NCBI GenBank assembly: GCA_014800815.1
Contig: JAAVFI010000079.1
Span: forward strand, 18,128 to 82,127
DNA from: Bacteroidales bacterium
GTDB lineage: Bacteria; Bacteroidota; Bacteroidia; Bacteroidales; Muribaculaceae
DNA length: 64,000 bases
Direction: 5' to 3'
Shown: piece by piece, positions 9,101 to 16,354 of the stretch
How the letters are laid out: each line of letters opens with the position of its first letter
Numbering within the stretch: the first letter of the stretch is position 1
Program-made: the position numbers and the translations under genes
The notes under the pieces: model-generated
Databases searched by the model: none
Seen by the model: the letters and a program-made list of their open reading frames with translations, nothing else
Told to the model about the DNA's origin: nothing

Positions 9101-10009
9101 GGCAAATACTTGGCTCATCTCCGCCGAAGTCTTGAACCACTCCTGCTTTGAGTAGAGCATACGGTCTTCGTCGCTCACAAAGTGGTTGGTGGCGAGGCAT
9201 ATAAGTTTGTCGTGAGCTTCGGCGTCGGCTTCGTCTACGAAGTGTACGTCGTTGCTCGCTATCAGCTTTACGTTGTGCTTGCGGGCGAGCTCGATGAGCT
9301 GCGGCTCTATCTGCCGCTGGAGCTCATAGGTCTCGTGATTGGCTCGCGACTGGGTGGCCTTGTGGCGCTGCAGCTCGATGTAGTAGTCGTCGCCGAACAT
9401 CTCCTTCCACCACGCCACGGCGCGGTCGGCACCTTCGATGTCGCCGTTGCGGAGCAGTGTCGGGATTTCGCCGCCAAGACATGCCGAGCATATTATAAGG
9501 CCTTCGCGGTGAGCCTCAAGTTCTTTCTTGTCGGTACGCGGATGATAGTAGTAGCCCTCGGTCCAGGCCTTCGATACGAGCTTTATCAGATTTTTGTAGC
9601 CGCGTTCGTTCTTGGCGAGCACCACGAGGTGGCGGCCCTTGTCTTTCTGGTCGGTACGATCGTGCAGGTCGTTGCGCGCCACATACATCTCGCAGCCGAG
9701 GATGGGCTTGAGATACTTGGCCTGAGCGTGCTCGAGCTCTGCGCGGGCTGCTTCGATTGCCTCGGCGTCGCCCGACTCCTCGGCGGCTTTAAGGGCATCG
9801 CGGGCCTTGCCGATTTCGCCTTTCACCTTCTTGTTGTGCTTCTTCACATCGTTGAAGAAGGCTTTGGCACCGAACATGTTGCCGTGGTCGGTGATGGCGA
9901 GCGCCGGCATCCCGTCTGCTACGGCCTTCTTGATAAGGCCCGATACCGACGAGAGTCCGTCCAGAAGTGAATATGAGGTGTGTACGTGTAGATGTACGAA
10001 CTGCGACAT
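6179..10009 (-). CDS. dnaE: DNA polymerase III alpha subunit
   Basis: The 1276-residue replicative polymerase is of DnaE1 type. The N-terminal PHP domain starts with FVHLHVHTSYSLLDG. The polymerase core contains GPGRGSAAGSVVAYCLGIT and the catalytic acidic motif PDIDVDFDDDGRE near residue 495. Helix-hairpin-helix and OB regions follow (IPSAPSWDTLVRLNKE, FAGMVVALEE). The first 100 residues include a charged helical insertion (KVKGEIGKARDALKAAEES) inside the PHP domain, as often seen in Bacteroidetes. It is complete, with no frameshift. It starts 43 nt after the stop of the DUF4919-like gene and leads into trxA and nnr. Confidence 0.97.
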   Translation of the reverse strand: MSQFVHLHVHTSYSLLDGLSSVSGLIKKAVADGMPALAITDHGNMFGAKAFFNDVKKHNKKVKGEIGKARDALKAAEESGDAEAIEAARAELEHAQAKYLKPILGCEMYVARNDLHDRTDQKDKGRHLVVLAKNERGYKNLIKLVSKAWTEGYYYHPRTDKKELEAHREGLIICSACLGGEIPTLLRNGDIEGADRAVAWWKEMFGDDYYIELQRHKATQSRANHETYELQRQIEPQLIELARKHNVKLIASNDVHFVDEADAEAHDKLICLATNHFVSDEDRMLYSKQEWFKTSAEMSQVFADIPEVLENTLEIAAKVEEYDIDHAPIMPNFAIPKEFGTEEEYRSRITEQELFDEFTRDENGNVVVSEEEGRKKIERLGGYEKLYRIKFEADYLRKITYEGAARRYGTPLSEEVDDRIRFELHIMKTMGFPGYFLIVEDFIRVGRQLGVSIGPGRGSAAGSVVAYCLGITQIDPLKYDLLFERFLNPDRISLPDIDVDFDDDGRETVLNYVTERYGAANVAHIITYGTMAAKSAIKDVARVMRYPVATSNRLTKLIPRHMPADPKDESKELKQTVSNCIKYVPEFKTEMDHDPGVAEIMNFADKLEGTIRNVGVHACGVIICRDDVTDWVPVSTANDKNGDRILVTQYEGRVIEDTGLIKMDFLGLKTLSIIREAVANIKQSYGIDLDIDTIPIDDRKTYELYSRGATVGTFQFESPGMQRYLRELQPTVFEDLIAMNALYRPGPMENIPEFIARKHGRQEIKYDIPEMEVYLKDTYGITVYQEQVMLLSRLLAGFTRGQSDTLRKAMGKKLIDKMNELKDKFLEGGQAKGHKKDVLEKIWSEWEKFASYAFNKSHATCYSWVAFQTGYLKANYPAEFMAAVLSRNLDDITKLSFYMDECRAMGLEVKGPDINESFSNFSVSEPGVIRFGLSAIKGIGSDVVRGIIECRTQGGPFKDIYDFVERVPPQTINRRVFDNLALSGAFDCFEGTKREDLAAEAGKKGETVAEQLLRYGAQRQSEAKLQATSLFAFDDEEIRASSRPAIPSAPSWDTLVRLNKERELVGMYLSAHPLDTYWLEVNHGVEVSAAEKNEISSPTPRPIAFAGMVVALEERKLTNSTMTIVKVEDYTGTTDFAIFEKQRAEFAHLCIPGTAVLVTGSFKQVVNRSTGVSNLRFQLENMYPLDGLRGKLIEEITLKLNPQQALEVMQTLDDKTLYADAHPDAVPVPLSMIIYASDIERKVSLSTALKVKLTRKFITTLTDLGIDFHIRRHIPA

Positions 10010-10051
10010 AGATTGATTCTTTTCGAGGTGAGAGAGATAGGGTTGCCGGCT

Positions 10052-10777
10052 TTAACGGTTGCCAAGCTCCGACGGGTGCTTGAGGAAATACTGCTTGAGG
10101 ATTTCCTCGATATTGAAGTAGTAGCCTTCAAGGCCTTTTCCCGACTGATTGTTGACGCTTATGTAGTCGAAGTGCGGGGGCTGGAATTCCTGCGATTTGG
10201 CAGTGATGCCGGAGAGATTCAGGAAGTCGTACTCGTGCTGAGGATACACTACGATGAAGGCGTTGTCGGTGTCGGCGCCGGTGCCCGAGGCCGCTATCAC
10301 GAGCAGGAGGTGGTTGAGCTTGTACTGCCATATCTTGGCGAGGTCGTACTTGCGGTTCTGCTCGTACACGAATATGCGGTTGGTGAGCTGGCGGAGGTCT
10401 ACGGGATTGTCGTCGATTACCTGGAGGGCGTAGTCGAGCATCTTGTCGCGGTCGGCACGTGTGCGTTTCTCACGGGCATATACCGGCAGAAGTTCGTTGA
10501 GCAGGGCTGGGTTGGGAGCCTCGCGGTAGGGGTCGTAGTCCTCCTGGAACATTGTTCCGTAGTAGAAATACTGAAATTCCTCGGCAGTCATCGTGGTGTC
10601 GTTGGCAAGGAACGACTTGAGCAGGCGAGGGTAGTAGTACTGAGAATTTTCGTCGACACTCGCTTTGGCTATAGCTTCGAGGTCGGGCTTGCCAAGCTCA
10701 GTGCGCGCCGTCGACTTACCGTAAGCCGACACGATTGCCGCAATGCTCACGGCTATAAGCAGGAGATACTTTTTCAT
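10052..10777 (-). CDS. secreted DUF4919-like protein
   Basis: The 241-residue protein has a signal peptide (MKKYLLLIAVSIAAIVSAYG) and an alpha-helical body with DYDPYREAPNPALLNELL and NRIFVYEQNRKYDLAK. It then has a C-terminal domain ending PHFDYISVNNQSGKG and YFNIEEILKQYF. This pattern matches Bacteroidetes DUF4919 proteins from memory; the function is unknown. The frame is open further upstream, but the ATG at 10775-10777 gives the signal peptide and overlaps the stop of the upstream membrane protein by 4 nt (ATGA), so this start is chosen. Confidence 0.7.
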   Translation of the reverse strand: MKKYLLLIAVSIAAIVSAYGKSTARTELGKPDLEAIAKASVDENSQYYYPRLLKSFLANDTTMTAEEFQYFYYGTMFQEDYDPYREAPNPALLNELLPVYAREKRTRADRDKMLDYALQVIDDNPVDLRQLTNRIFVYEQNRKYDLAKIWQYKLNHLLLVIAASGTGADTDNAFIVVYPQHEYDFLNLSGITAKSQEFQPPHFDYISVNNQSGKGLEGYYFNIEEILKQYFLKHPSELGNR

Positions 10778-11250
10778 AGCACCGACATTACAGCTATCGC
10801 GGCCATTACGGAGCTTACCACTGCGGGCAGACCCTGAGCCGCGAGATACGACAGAAAACGGGGAGAATTTATAGCCATACGGGGGCTGCGGGGCGTGCGC
10901 ATATATGCAGCGCCGCCGAAGAACGCGCCCAGTGCCGAGCACAGTATCATCGAGGCCGCCGTGGGCGAGAGCAGATAGCCGAGCAGTGCACCGGTGAGTG
11001 CGCCGCCGCATATATATCCGCGGCCGTACTTGGCTGATTGAGGCTGAAGTACGCGGAGACCCAGAACGATAGCCGTGGCCACGGCCCAATAGATATAAAC
11101 CTGTGTGGTGATATATTGTGCGCCCGAAAGGCCTGCACAAACCAGCGATGTGTACGACAGCACTACCGACGGCACACGGGGCACAAACAGCAGTGCCGCA
11201 CTCACTGTGGCAAGCACGATGGCGATTATAGCGAGGGATGAAAGTGTCAT
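10774..11250 (-). CDS. small multi-pass membrane protein, function unknown
   Basis: This 158-residue hydrophobic protein has about five or six predicted membrane segments and two glycine-rich stretches (GGALTGALLGYLL and GAFFGGA). The overall look is like DUF456-type proteins, but I cannot confirm that. The start at 11250 is preferred over the longer frame (to 11295), because a TAATTTTG -7 promoter box lies at 11256-11263 (minus), immediately before this ATG and inside the longer frame. It overlaps the DUF4919-like gene by 4 nt, so the two proteins are probably made together. Confidence 0.7.
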   Translation of the reverse strand: MTLSSLAIIAIVLATVSAALLFVPRVPSVVLSYTSLVCAGLSGAQYITTQVYIYWAVATAIVLGLRVLQPQSAKYGRGYICGGALTGALLGYLLSPTAASMILCSALGAFFGGAAYMRTPRSPRMAINSPRFLSYLAAQGLPAVVSSVMAAIAVMSVL

Positions 11251-11255
11251 ACCTG

Positions 11256-11288
11256 CAAAATTACCAAAAAATATCCCGGCACCACAAT
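11256..11288 (-). promoter_or_regulatory. Bacteroidetes-type promoter for the membrane protein/DUF4919/dnaE group
   Basis: On the minus strand a TAATTTTG -7 box (11256-11263) is preceded at 21 nt by ATTG (11285-11288), a 3-of-4 match to the -33 TTTG. The expected start of transcription falls almost at the ATG at 11250, so the 5' leader would be very short. Confidence 0.45.
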
Positions 11289-11444
11289 ATTTCACTTAAA
11301 TTAACGGCTCAAAGTAAATAACTTTTTGTGTTAACATATCTTAATCAGCGAACTCGCCCGCAGCATCCTGCGTCATATAAAGAAACTACATCCTATGGCA
11401 AGTCAATACTACATTCGTCAAACATTAACATATACCCCGGAATC

Positions 11445-13145
11445 ATGAGTTGGATAGCAGACATACTTCGCGAATATCCGGCTCTCGCGCTGTTTCTAAC
11501 CGTCGGCGTCGGATTCTTTATAGGAAAAATCAAAATCGGCAACTTCTCGCTCGGAAGTGTCACAGCTGTGCTCCTCGTGGGTGTGGTTGTGGGTCAGCTC
11601 GACATCACTCTTTCCGATCAGCTCAAGACCGTATTCTTCATGATGTTCCTCTTCTCGGTGGGCTACAGCGTCGGTCCTAAATTTTTCCATTCGCTCCGCG
11701 GAATGGGACTCAAGCAGGTGCTCTTTGCAGTGCTTATGTCGCTCAGTTGCTTCGGCGTAACAGTACTCATTGCCAAGATTTTCTCCTACACTCCGGGCGA
11801 AACCGTCGGCCTTTTCGGTGGTTCGCAGACCTGCTCATCTCTAATAGGAGTGGGTGGCGATGCCATTAAGAATCTCAATATATCGGAAGCCGCCAAGCAG
11901 CACGAAACCAACATCTTACCCGTGTGCTACGCCGTGACATATATCTTCGGCACACTCGGTACTGTCATCATCCTCGGCACCTTCGGTCCCAAACTTCTCG
12001 GCGGTCTTGAATACGTCAAAAAAGACACCGCCGAACTCGAAGCGCAGATGAATCGCAACGTGTGGGAGTCCGACCCCGCATTTGTACGCGCCGCCCGCGG
12101 AAATGCCTATCGCGCCTATGTAGCCGAAAATGAATTTTTCGAGCATCCGCGTACAATCAAGGAGGTCGAGCGGTATCTCCACGCAGGAGGAGCGGTAGTC
12201 TTCGTCGACCGTGTGCGCTCGAAGCACGGAGTCACCCCCGCATCGCCTCGCCGTACCATAGCTACGGGCGATACGATAGTTGTTTGTGGCACACGCTCGC
12301 AACTCTTCGGATGTACCGAACTTATCGGAGAAGAGGTGCACGATAAAGAACTTCTTGACTATCCCGTAGTGCGCCTGCAGGTGCTCCTCCGCCGCAAGAA
12401 GGCCGGCGAAATAACACTGCGTCGCCTCTACGATAAACCGTTTATGCACGGAGTGCTCATCGAGCGTATCACACGTCGTGGACGCGAAGTGCCTGTCGAA
12501 GGTGGCACCACACTTATGCGCTCCGACAAAGTAACCCTTATCGGCCGTAACGACAATATCCACAAGGCTGCGTCGCGACTCGGCGTGGTCGACCGACCTA
12601 CCGTGGCCACCGACATCATGTTCCTCGGTCTCGCCCTCTTTATAGGCGGTTTCCTCGGGGCAATATCCATAGTTATCGGAGGTGTGCCCGTGAGCTTTGG
12701 CACAAGCGGAGGCGCCCTCATTGCCGGCCTCGTATTCGGATGGTTGCGTTCGCGTCATCCGTCGGTAGGCCAAATCCCCGATTCCGCCCTGTGGCTTATG
12801 AACCACCTGGGCCTCAACGTATTCATCGCCGTTGTGGGCATCAACGCCGCCACCTCCTTTATGGCCGGCCTGCGCGAAGTCGGATGGATGCTCCTCGTGG
12901 TCGGCGCCATAGGCACCACCATACCACTCCTCATCGGGCTGTGGCTCGGTCACAAAGTATTCCGTTTCCACCCCGCGCTCACTCTCGGCTGCTGTGCCGG
13001 CACACGCACCTGCACCGCCGCCCTCGGCGCAGTCCAGGATTCCCTCGGCAGCACCCTCCCCGCCATGGGCTACACCGTGACCTATGCCGTCAGCAACATC
13101 CTCCTCGTCATCTGGGGCATACTTACGGTGTATATTGTGGCGTGA
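11445..13145 (+). CDS. aspartate:alanine exchanger (AAE/AspT) family transporter
   Basis: The 566-residue inner-membrane protein has the AAE layout: about five hydrophobic helices with FSVGYSVGPKFF and GLFGGSQTCSSLIGVGGDA, a central cytosolic pair of TrkA_C/RCK-type domains (about 190-360), then a second helical half with GINAATSFMAGLREVG and CCAGTRTCTAALGA. The two inverted halves each carry a GG/GT-TCSS or GTRTCTA reentrant motif, as known for this family. The substrate is unknown (dicarboxylates or amino acids are likely). The ATG at 11445 starts the first membrane segment; the 39 codons open before it have no such character. It is monocistronic. Confidence 0.85.
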   Translation: MSWIADILREYPALALFLTVGVGFFIGKIKIGNFSLGSVTAVLLVGVVVGQLDITLSDQLKTVFFMMFLFSVGYSVGPKFFHSLRGMGLKQVLFAVLMSLSCFGVTVLIAKIFSYTPGETVGLFGGSQTCSSLIGVGGDAIKNLNISEAAKQHETNILPVCYAVTYIFGTLGTVIILGTFGPKLLGGLEYVKKDTAELEAQMNRNVWESDPAFVRAARGNAYRAYVAENEFFEHPRTIKEVERYLHAGGAVVFVDRVRSKHGVTPASPRRTIATGDTIVVCGTRSQLFGCTELIGEEVHDKELLDYPVVRLQVLLRRKKAGEITLRRLYDKPFMHGVLIERITRRGREVPVEGGTTLMRSDKVTLIGRNDNIHKAASRLGVVDRPTVATDIMFLGLALFIGGFLGAISIVIGGVPVSFGTSGGALIAGLVFGWLRSRHPSVGQIPDSALWLMNHLGLNVFIAVVGINAATSFMAGLREVGWMLLVVGAIGTTIPLLIGLWLGHKVFRFHPALTLGCCAGTRTCTAALGAVQDSLGSTLPAMGYTVTYAVSNILLVIWGILTVYIVA

Positions 13146-13174
13146 ATATCGGCTTATCGGTATGACATAAGAAC

Positions 13175-13229
13175 TTATACTGCAAAATTATTGTATATAT
13201 AATACATATACATTAACTTTGCAGTATAA
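13175..13229 (+). promoter_or_regulatory. perfect 12-bp inverted repeat flanking the toxin-antitoxin promoter (operator candidate)
   Basis: TTATACTGCAAA (13175-13186) and its exact reverse complement TTTGCAGTATAA (13218-13229) enclose a 31-nt AT-rich spacer. The promoter lies inside: ATTG (13190-13193) and TAACTTTG (13214-13221), 20 nt apart, and the right arm overlaps the -7 box. RHH antitoxins typically bind paired palindromic sites to repress their own operon, so this is a natural autoregulatory operator (inference). Confidence 0.65.
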
Positions 13230-13241
13230 AATATTACAGCC

Positions 13242-13496
13242 GTGGATATAGCTTTAAAGAAGAATCAAAGTTTTCGTTTATCGGTAGATCTTATCGACCG
13301 CCTCAAGCAATTGGCTAAGCGTCAGAACCGCAGTCTCAACAACTATGTTGAAACCTTGCTCCTTGATGCGGCCTATAATGAGCCCAATGCTACTACAATA
13401 GCAGCCATGAAAGAGGCAGAAAGTGGAGCCCTCCGTAATGAACCGGCCCTTGACTTGACTTCGATTCAAGCCATGGAAAAATCCATGGGCTTATGA
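13242..13496 (+). CDS. ribbon-helix-helix type antitoxin of a type II toxin-antitoxin pair
   Basis: This 84-residue protein starts at GTG 13242. The N-terminal half has the RHH/Arc look (SFRLSVDLIDRLKQLAKR, then SLNNYVETLLLDAAY), predicted to dimerise and bind DNA. The C-terminal half (AMKEAESGALRNEPALDL to the end) is acidic and extended, the usual toxin-neutralising tail. Its stop overlaps the toxin ATG by 4 nt (ATGA at 13493-13496). The region is AT-rich relative to its neighbours, consistent with acquisition by transfer. Confidence 0.8.
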   Translation: MDIALKKNQSFRLSVDLIDRLKQLAKRQNRSLNNYVETLLLDAAYNEPNATTIAAMKEAESGALRNEPALDLTSIQAMEKSMGL

Positions 13497-13768
13497 AAAA
13501 ACTCAAGCCGACCGGTCAGTACAAGAAGGACTATAAGCGCTTTCGCCACAACCCAAAGAAAGTCGAAAAACTCTTCAAAATTTTAGGATTACTTCAGAAC
13601 GAACTTCCAATACCGGAAGAAAATCGTCCACACCCTCTGACAGGGAATTATGCCGGGCATATGGAGTGCCACATAGAAGGTGATTTCCTGTTAATATGGT
13701 TTGATCCGAATACCGACGAAATCAGCCTTGTACGATTAGGATCTCATTCCGAGCTGTTTGGCTCGTGA
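13493..13768 (+). CDS. YafQ-family toxin (RelE/ParE superfamily mRNA endonuclease)
   Basis: The 91-residue protein matches the YafQ pattern: basic N-terminal helices (YKKDYKRFRHNPKKVEKL), HPLTGNYAG, ECHIEGDF and the terminal GSHSELF. Compared with E. coli YafQ, the catalytic positions correspond to His47, His60, Asp64 and His85; the Trp next to the Asp is Phe65 here. Such toxins cut mRNA on the ribosome. The last codons (13753-13768) coincide with an inverted stretch resembling the antitoxin gene. It is intact and in-frame, so probably functional, possibly with altered efficiency. Confidence 0.82.
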   Translation: MKKLKPTGQYKKDYKRFRHNPKKVEKLFKILGLLQNELPIPEENRPHPLTGNYAGHMECHIEGDFLLIWFDPNTDEISLVRLGSHSELFGS

Positions 13769-13815
13769 TAAACCGCCTCAAGCAGAATCCATTCGACATA
13801 GTTGTTCAAGCTTCT
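13753..13815 (-). pseudogene. inverted relic of a second antitoxin gene
   Basis: Read on the minus strand, this stretch encodes RSLNNYVEWILLEAVYHEPN, which aligns without gaps to the antitoxin segment RSLNNYVETLLLDAAYNEPN (15 of 21 residues identical counting one more at the end). At the DNA level about 41 of 59 positions match. No RHH start, N-terminal strand or toxin follows, so it is a fragment. It overlaps the last codons of the intact toxin gene in opposite orientation. Confidence 0.65.
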
Positions 13816-13850
13816 TCGATCATTATAAAAATTAATCTCCGTAAAGACAG

Positions 13851-13883
13851 AAAAAAGCGCCTTCGGCACTGTGCCGAAGGCGC
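13851..13883 (-). terminator. intrinsic terminator for the second thioredoxin gene
   Basis: GCGCCTTCGGCAC (13857-13869) pairs perfectly with 13871-13883 around a single central base. On the minus strand the stem is followed by TTTTTT (13856-13851). It lies 27 nt after the trxA stop and also faces the end of the toxin gene. Confidence 0.85.
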
Positions 13884-13909
13884 TTTCGCAATTGGTATGA
13901 GAGGGGTGT

Positions 13910-14227
13910 TTAAAATTCGTCACTCTTGGTTTCGAGGTGATCTTTGAGCTTGTCGACGAGAGTGTCGATCTGCTGAACACCTACGGCACGCCATACGGCT
14001 TCGCCGTTCTTGAAGAGGATAAGAGTAGGCACTGAGCGTACGTTGTATTCCGCGGCAAGTGCCTGATTCTGGTCGATATCGACTTTAAGAATATTGGCCT
14101 TGTCACCTATTCTTTTCTTTACATCTTCGAGTATAGGGCTCATCACCTTGCACGGACCGCACCAGGTGGCAAAGAAGTCCACGAGGGTGGGTTTGTTTTC
14201 ATTGATAATTTTGTTGAAGTCGCTCAT
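13910..14227 (-). CDS. thioredoxin (second copy)
   Basis: This 105-residue thioredoxin has LVDFFATWCGPC and the cis-Pro segment SVPTLILF, with no signal peptide. It is single-gene, bounded by a strong terminator (13851-13883), and diverges from the ftsE promoter region. It clearly differs in sequence from the copy beside dnaE, so it is an old paralogue and not a recent duplication. The role is cytosolic thiol-disulfide exchange; which of the two is the housekeeping form cannot be told from sequence. Confidence 0.93.
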   Translation of the reverse strand: MSDFNKIINENKPTLVDFFATWCGPCKVMSPILEDVKKRIGDKANILKVDIDQNQALAAEYNVRSVPTLILFKNGEAVWRAVGVQQIDTLVDKLKDHLETKSDEF

Positions 14228-14320
14228 AGTGCGTATATGTTTAAGTTATTATTTTTTGTTTCTGACTCTATAACAATCGCGCGTGCATATCTGTTCGATT
14301 AAGCACTCTCTAAAAAATTA

Positions 14321-14352
14321 TTTGGTGTGTACGGCGAAAAACACTAAATTTG
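14321..14352 (+). promoter_or_regulatory. consensus promoter for ftsE with almost no leader
   Basis: TTTG (14321-14324) and TAAATTTG (14345-14352) are 20 nt apart, a perfect match to the Bacteroidetes -33/-7 consensus. The ftsE ATG begins only 4 nt after the -7 box, so the mRNA would be leaderless or nearly so if this promoter and start are both right. Confidence 0.7.
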
Positions 14353-14356
14353 CCGT

Positions 14357-15022
14357 ATGGAGAAAATAATTGAATACTCTAAAGTAGAGGTAATGCGCAA
14401 CGAGCACATTGCTCTGCGTGATGTGGACTTCGCCGTATCTCCCGGCGAATTTGTGTATCTGCTCGGGCGTGTAGGCAGCGGTAAGACTTCTTTGTTGAAA
14501 ACGATTTATGCCGAAGTCCCGGTCACAACAGGCTCTGCAAGGGTCTTCGATTACGACCTCCTCTCTATAAAGAGTTCGCAGGTGCCCATGCTCAGGCGCA
14601 AAATCGGTATCGTATTCCAGGACTTCCAGCTGCTGCAGGACCGCACGGCCTTCGCCAACCTTGAATTCGTGCTCCAGGCCACGGGCTGGAAAGACCGCCA
14701 TGAGCGCGACGAGCGTATAGACACTGTGCTCCGTCAGGTGGGAATGGCTACCAAAGCCTATAAGATGCCGCACCAGCTCTCCGGCGGTGAGCAGCAGCGC
14801 ATTGTCATTGCGCGGGCTCTCCTCAATAATCCCGGTCTTATCATCGCCGACGAGCCTACAGGGAATCTCGACCCCGAGACCGGCGACCAGATTATGACTC
14901 ATCTCTACAACATTTCTCAGCAGGAAGGCGTTGCCGTAGTTGTGGCCACTCACAATCACGGGTTTGTGCGCCGCTTCCCCGGACGTGTGCTGCGATGCGA
15001 GCGCAAGATGCTCATTGAGTGA
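14357..15022 (+). CDS. ftsE: cell-division ABC ATPase FtsE
   Basis: The 221-residue ABC ATPase has Walker [10 protein letters not shown] (about 36-44), a Q-loop VFQDFQLL, signature LSGGEQQR, Walker [13 protein letters not shown] and the switch His in ATHNH. The FtsE form [13 protein letters not shown] is typical of Bacteroidetes. With the membrane protein FtsX it controls cell-wall hydrolases at the septum. No ftsX is adjacent here; the next gene is an unrelated small protein. The start at 14357 is supported by sequence similarity from residue 1 but gives an almost leaderless transcript from the promoter at 14321-14352. Confidence 0.9.
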   Translation: MEKIIEYSKVEVMRNEHIALRDVDFAVSPGEFVYLLGRVGSGKTSLLKTIYAEVPVTTGSARVFDYDLLSIKSSQVPMLRRKIGIVFQDFQLLQDRTAFANLEFVLQATGWKDRHERDERIDTVLRQVGMATKAYKMPHQLSGGEQQRIVIARALLNNPGLIIADEPTGNLDPETGDQIMTHLYNISQQEGVAVVVATHNHGFVRRFPGRVLRCERKMLIE

Positions 15023-15023
15023 A

Positions 15024-15055
15024 TTTGCTCCGCTGAGCCAAAGTAACTATATTTG
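15024..15055 (+). promoter_or_regulatory. consensus promoter for the 15079 gene and downstream cyclophilin/M16 genes
   Basis: TTTG (15024-15027) and TATATTTG (15048-15055) are exactly 20 nt apart. The predicted transcript starts near 15062, giving a leader of roughly 17 nt before ATG 15079. Confidence 0.75.
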
Positions 15056-15078
15056 CCGAAATTTTCATTGTTAGTTTT

Positions 15079-15459
15079 ATGACAGAAAACGATATCAAAG
15101 CTCTCCGACAGGACCCCGACGGTCTCCTTTCTTACGAGTATCTCGCAAATCATATCGGCGAGTGCGTGCCCGCCGACATTGATGCCCTTATAGAAAATAT
15201 GATACACGTGGACCTCACCGGTCAGTTCCTCGCGAGCGCAGCCCGCTACCTCTTTGCAATAGATTCTGTGGGCTACGATACCCCCATTCGCACTCTTGTG
15301 GCTGCCGCTATCGACAAAGACCGAGAGCACCGCTACCTCCCCGAACTCATGCACGGCCTCTACGGTGCCGACTGTCTCGACCGTGCCGACGAACTCTGCG
15401 GATGCGACGACAATTTCAGGAGAATCTACAAGCGACTTTATCCCGCAAACATTATCTGA
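15079..15459 (+). CDS. hypothetical cytosolic protein, 126 residues
   Basis: I do not recognise this protein. It is acidic, mostly helical by composition, with no signal peptide or membrane span. Its segments include LSYEYLANHIGECVPADI, a central hydrophobic stretch (GQFLASAARYLFAID) and a Cys/Asp-rich end (GADCLDRADELCGCDDNF). It has its own consensus promoter and is followed after a single base by the cyclophilin ATG, so it is the first gene of a short operon and clearly expressed. Codon use matches its neighbours. Confidence 0.7.
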   Translation: MTENDIKALRQDPDGLLSYEYLANHIGECVPADIDALIENMIHVDLTGQFLASAARYLFAIDSVGYDTPIRTLVAAAIDKDREHRYLPELMHGLYGADCLDRADELCGCDDNFRRIYKRLYPANII

Positions 15460-15460
15460 T

Positions 15461-16345
15461 ATGAAAATACTCCTCCGCACCGCTCTGTCGGTACTCATCT
15501 CCCTCTCTATCCTCTCCGCCTGCACCAAGACTCAGGCTCAACCCGAAACATCTGACGAAAACATAACTACTATGACACAGCAGACTCCCGATACCGCTTC
15601 GGCAAAAGTAGAAATCAAAACTACTGCCGGCGATTTCACCGTACTTCTCTACGGCGATACCCCCAAACACCGCGATAACTTCCTCCGCCTCGTTCGCGAA
15701 GGATACTACGACAGCACTCTCTTCCACCGCGTTATCAAAAACTTTATGGTTCAGGCCGGCGACCCCGACTCGAAGACCGCTCCCAAAGGCGCTCACCTCG
15801 GTGCCGGAGGCCCTGACTACAAGATCGACGCAGAAATTGTATATCCCGCTCACTTCCACAAGCGCGGCGCTCTCGCTGCAGCGCGTCAGGGCGACCAGGT
15901 GAACCCCATGCGCCAGTCGTCGGGCTCGCAGTTCTACGTAGTGACAGGCAACAAGGTATCTGAAGGCCAGCTCGCTCAGCTCGAAAATCAGCTCAAGAAC
16001 AGGCAGATGCAGACCGTATTCAACGAACTCGCCATGGAGCACCGTCCCGAAATCATCGAGATGCAGCGTACAGGCGACCGCGACGGCCTCCGCAAGCTTC
16101 AGGACGAGCTCATCGCACAGACCGAAGCTAAAGTAGCTGCAATGCCCGCTCCCGCACTCACTCCCGAGCAGCGCGAAGCCTACACCACAGTCGGCGGCGC
16201 TCCCCACCTCGACGGCGACTACACCGTGTTCGGCGAAGTTATCAAGGGTATGGATGTAATCGACCGCATCGAAAAGGCAGAGACCGACGGTGCCGATCGT
16301 CCCAAAGACGACATCCGCATCCTCTCCATGAAAGTCATCGAATAA
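15461..16345 (+). CDS. cyclophilin-type peptidyl-prolyl cis-trans isomerase, lipoprotein
   Basis: The 294-residue protein has a lipobox (LSAC, Cys21) and then a Thr/Gln-rich spacer. The cyclophilin domain contains LFHRVIKNFMVQAGDP and SSGSQFYVV, and closes with YTVFGEVIKGMDVID. Between these a helical insertion of about 70 residues (about 165-240, LENQLKNRQMQTVF and following) is present, as I recall for Bacteroidetes envelope cyclophilins. It likely aids folding in the periplasm or at the outer membrane. The frame is open upstream, but ATG 15461 is the only start giving the lipoprotein signal. Confidence 0.9.
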   Translation: MKILLRTALSVLISLSILSACTKTQAQPETSDENITTMTQQTPDTASAKVEIKTTAGDFTVLLYGDTPKHRDNFLRLVREGYYDSTLFHRVIKNFMVQAGDPDSKTAPKGAHLGAGGPDYKIDAEIVYPAHFHKRGALAAARQGDQVNPMRQSSGSQFYVVTGNKVSEGQLAQLENQLKNRQMQTVFNELAMEHRPEIIEMQRTGDRDGLRKLQDELIAQTEAKVAAMPAPALTPEQREAYTTVGGAPHLDGDYTVFGEVIKGMDVIDRIEKAETDGADRPKDDIRILSMKVIE

Positions 16346-16354
16346 TCTCCGGCC

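Noticed and set aside
5812..14227. The two thioredoxin genes considered as a recent duplication
   Set aside because: They differ at many positions, including the active-site flanks, and have different neighbours, so they are old paralogues.
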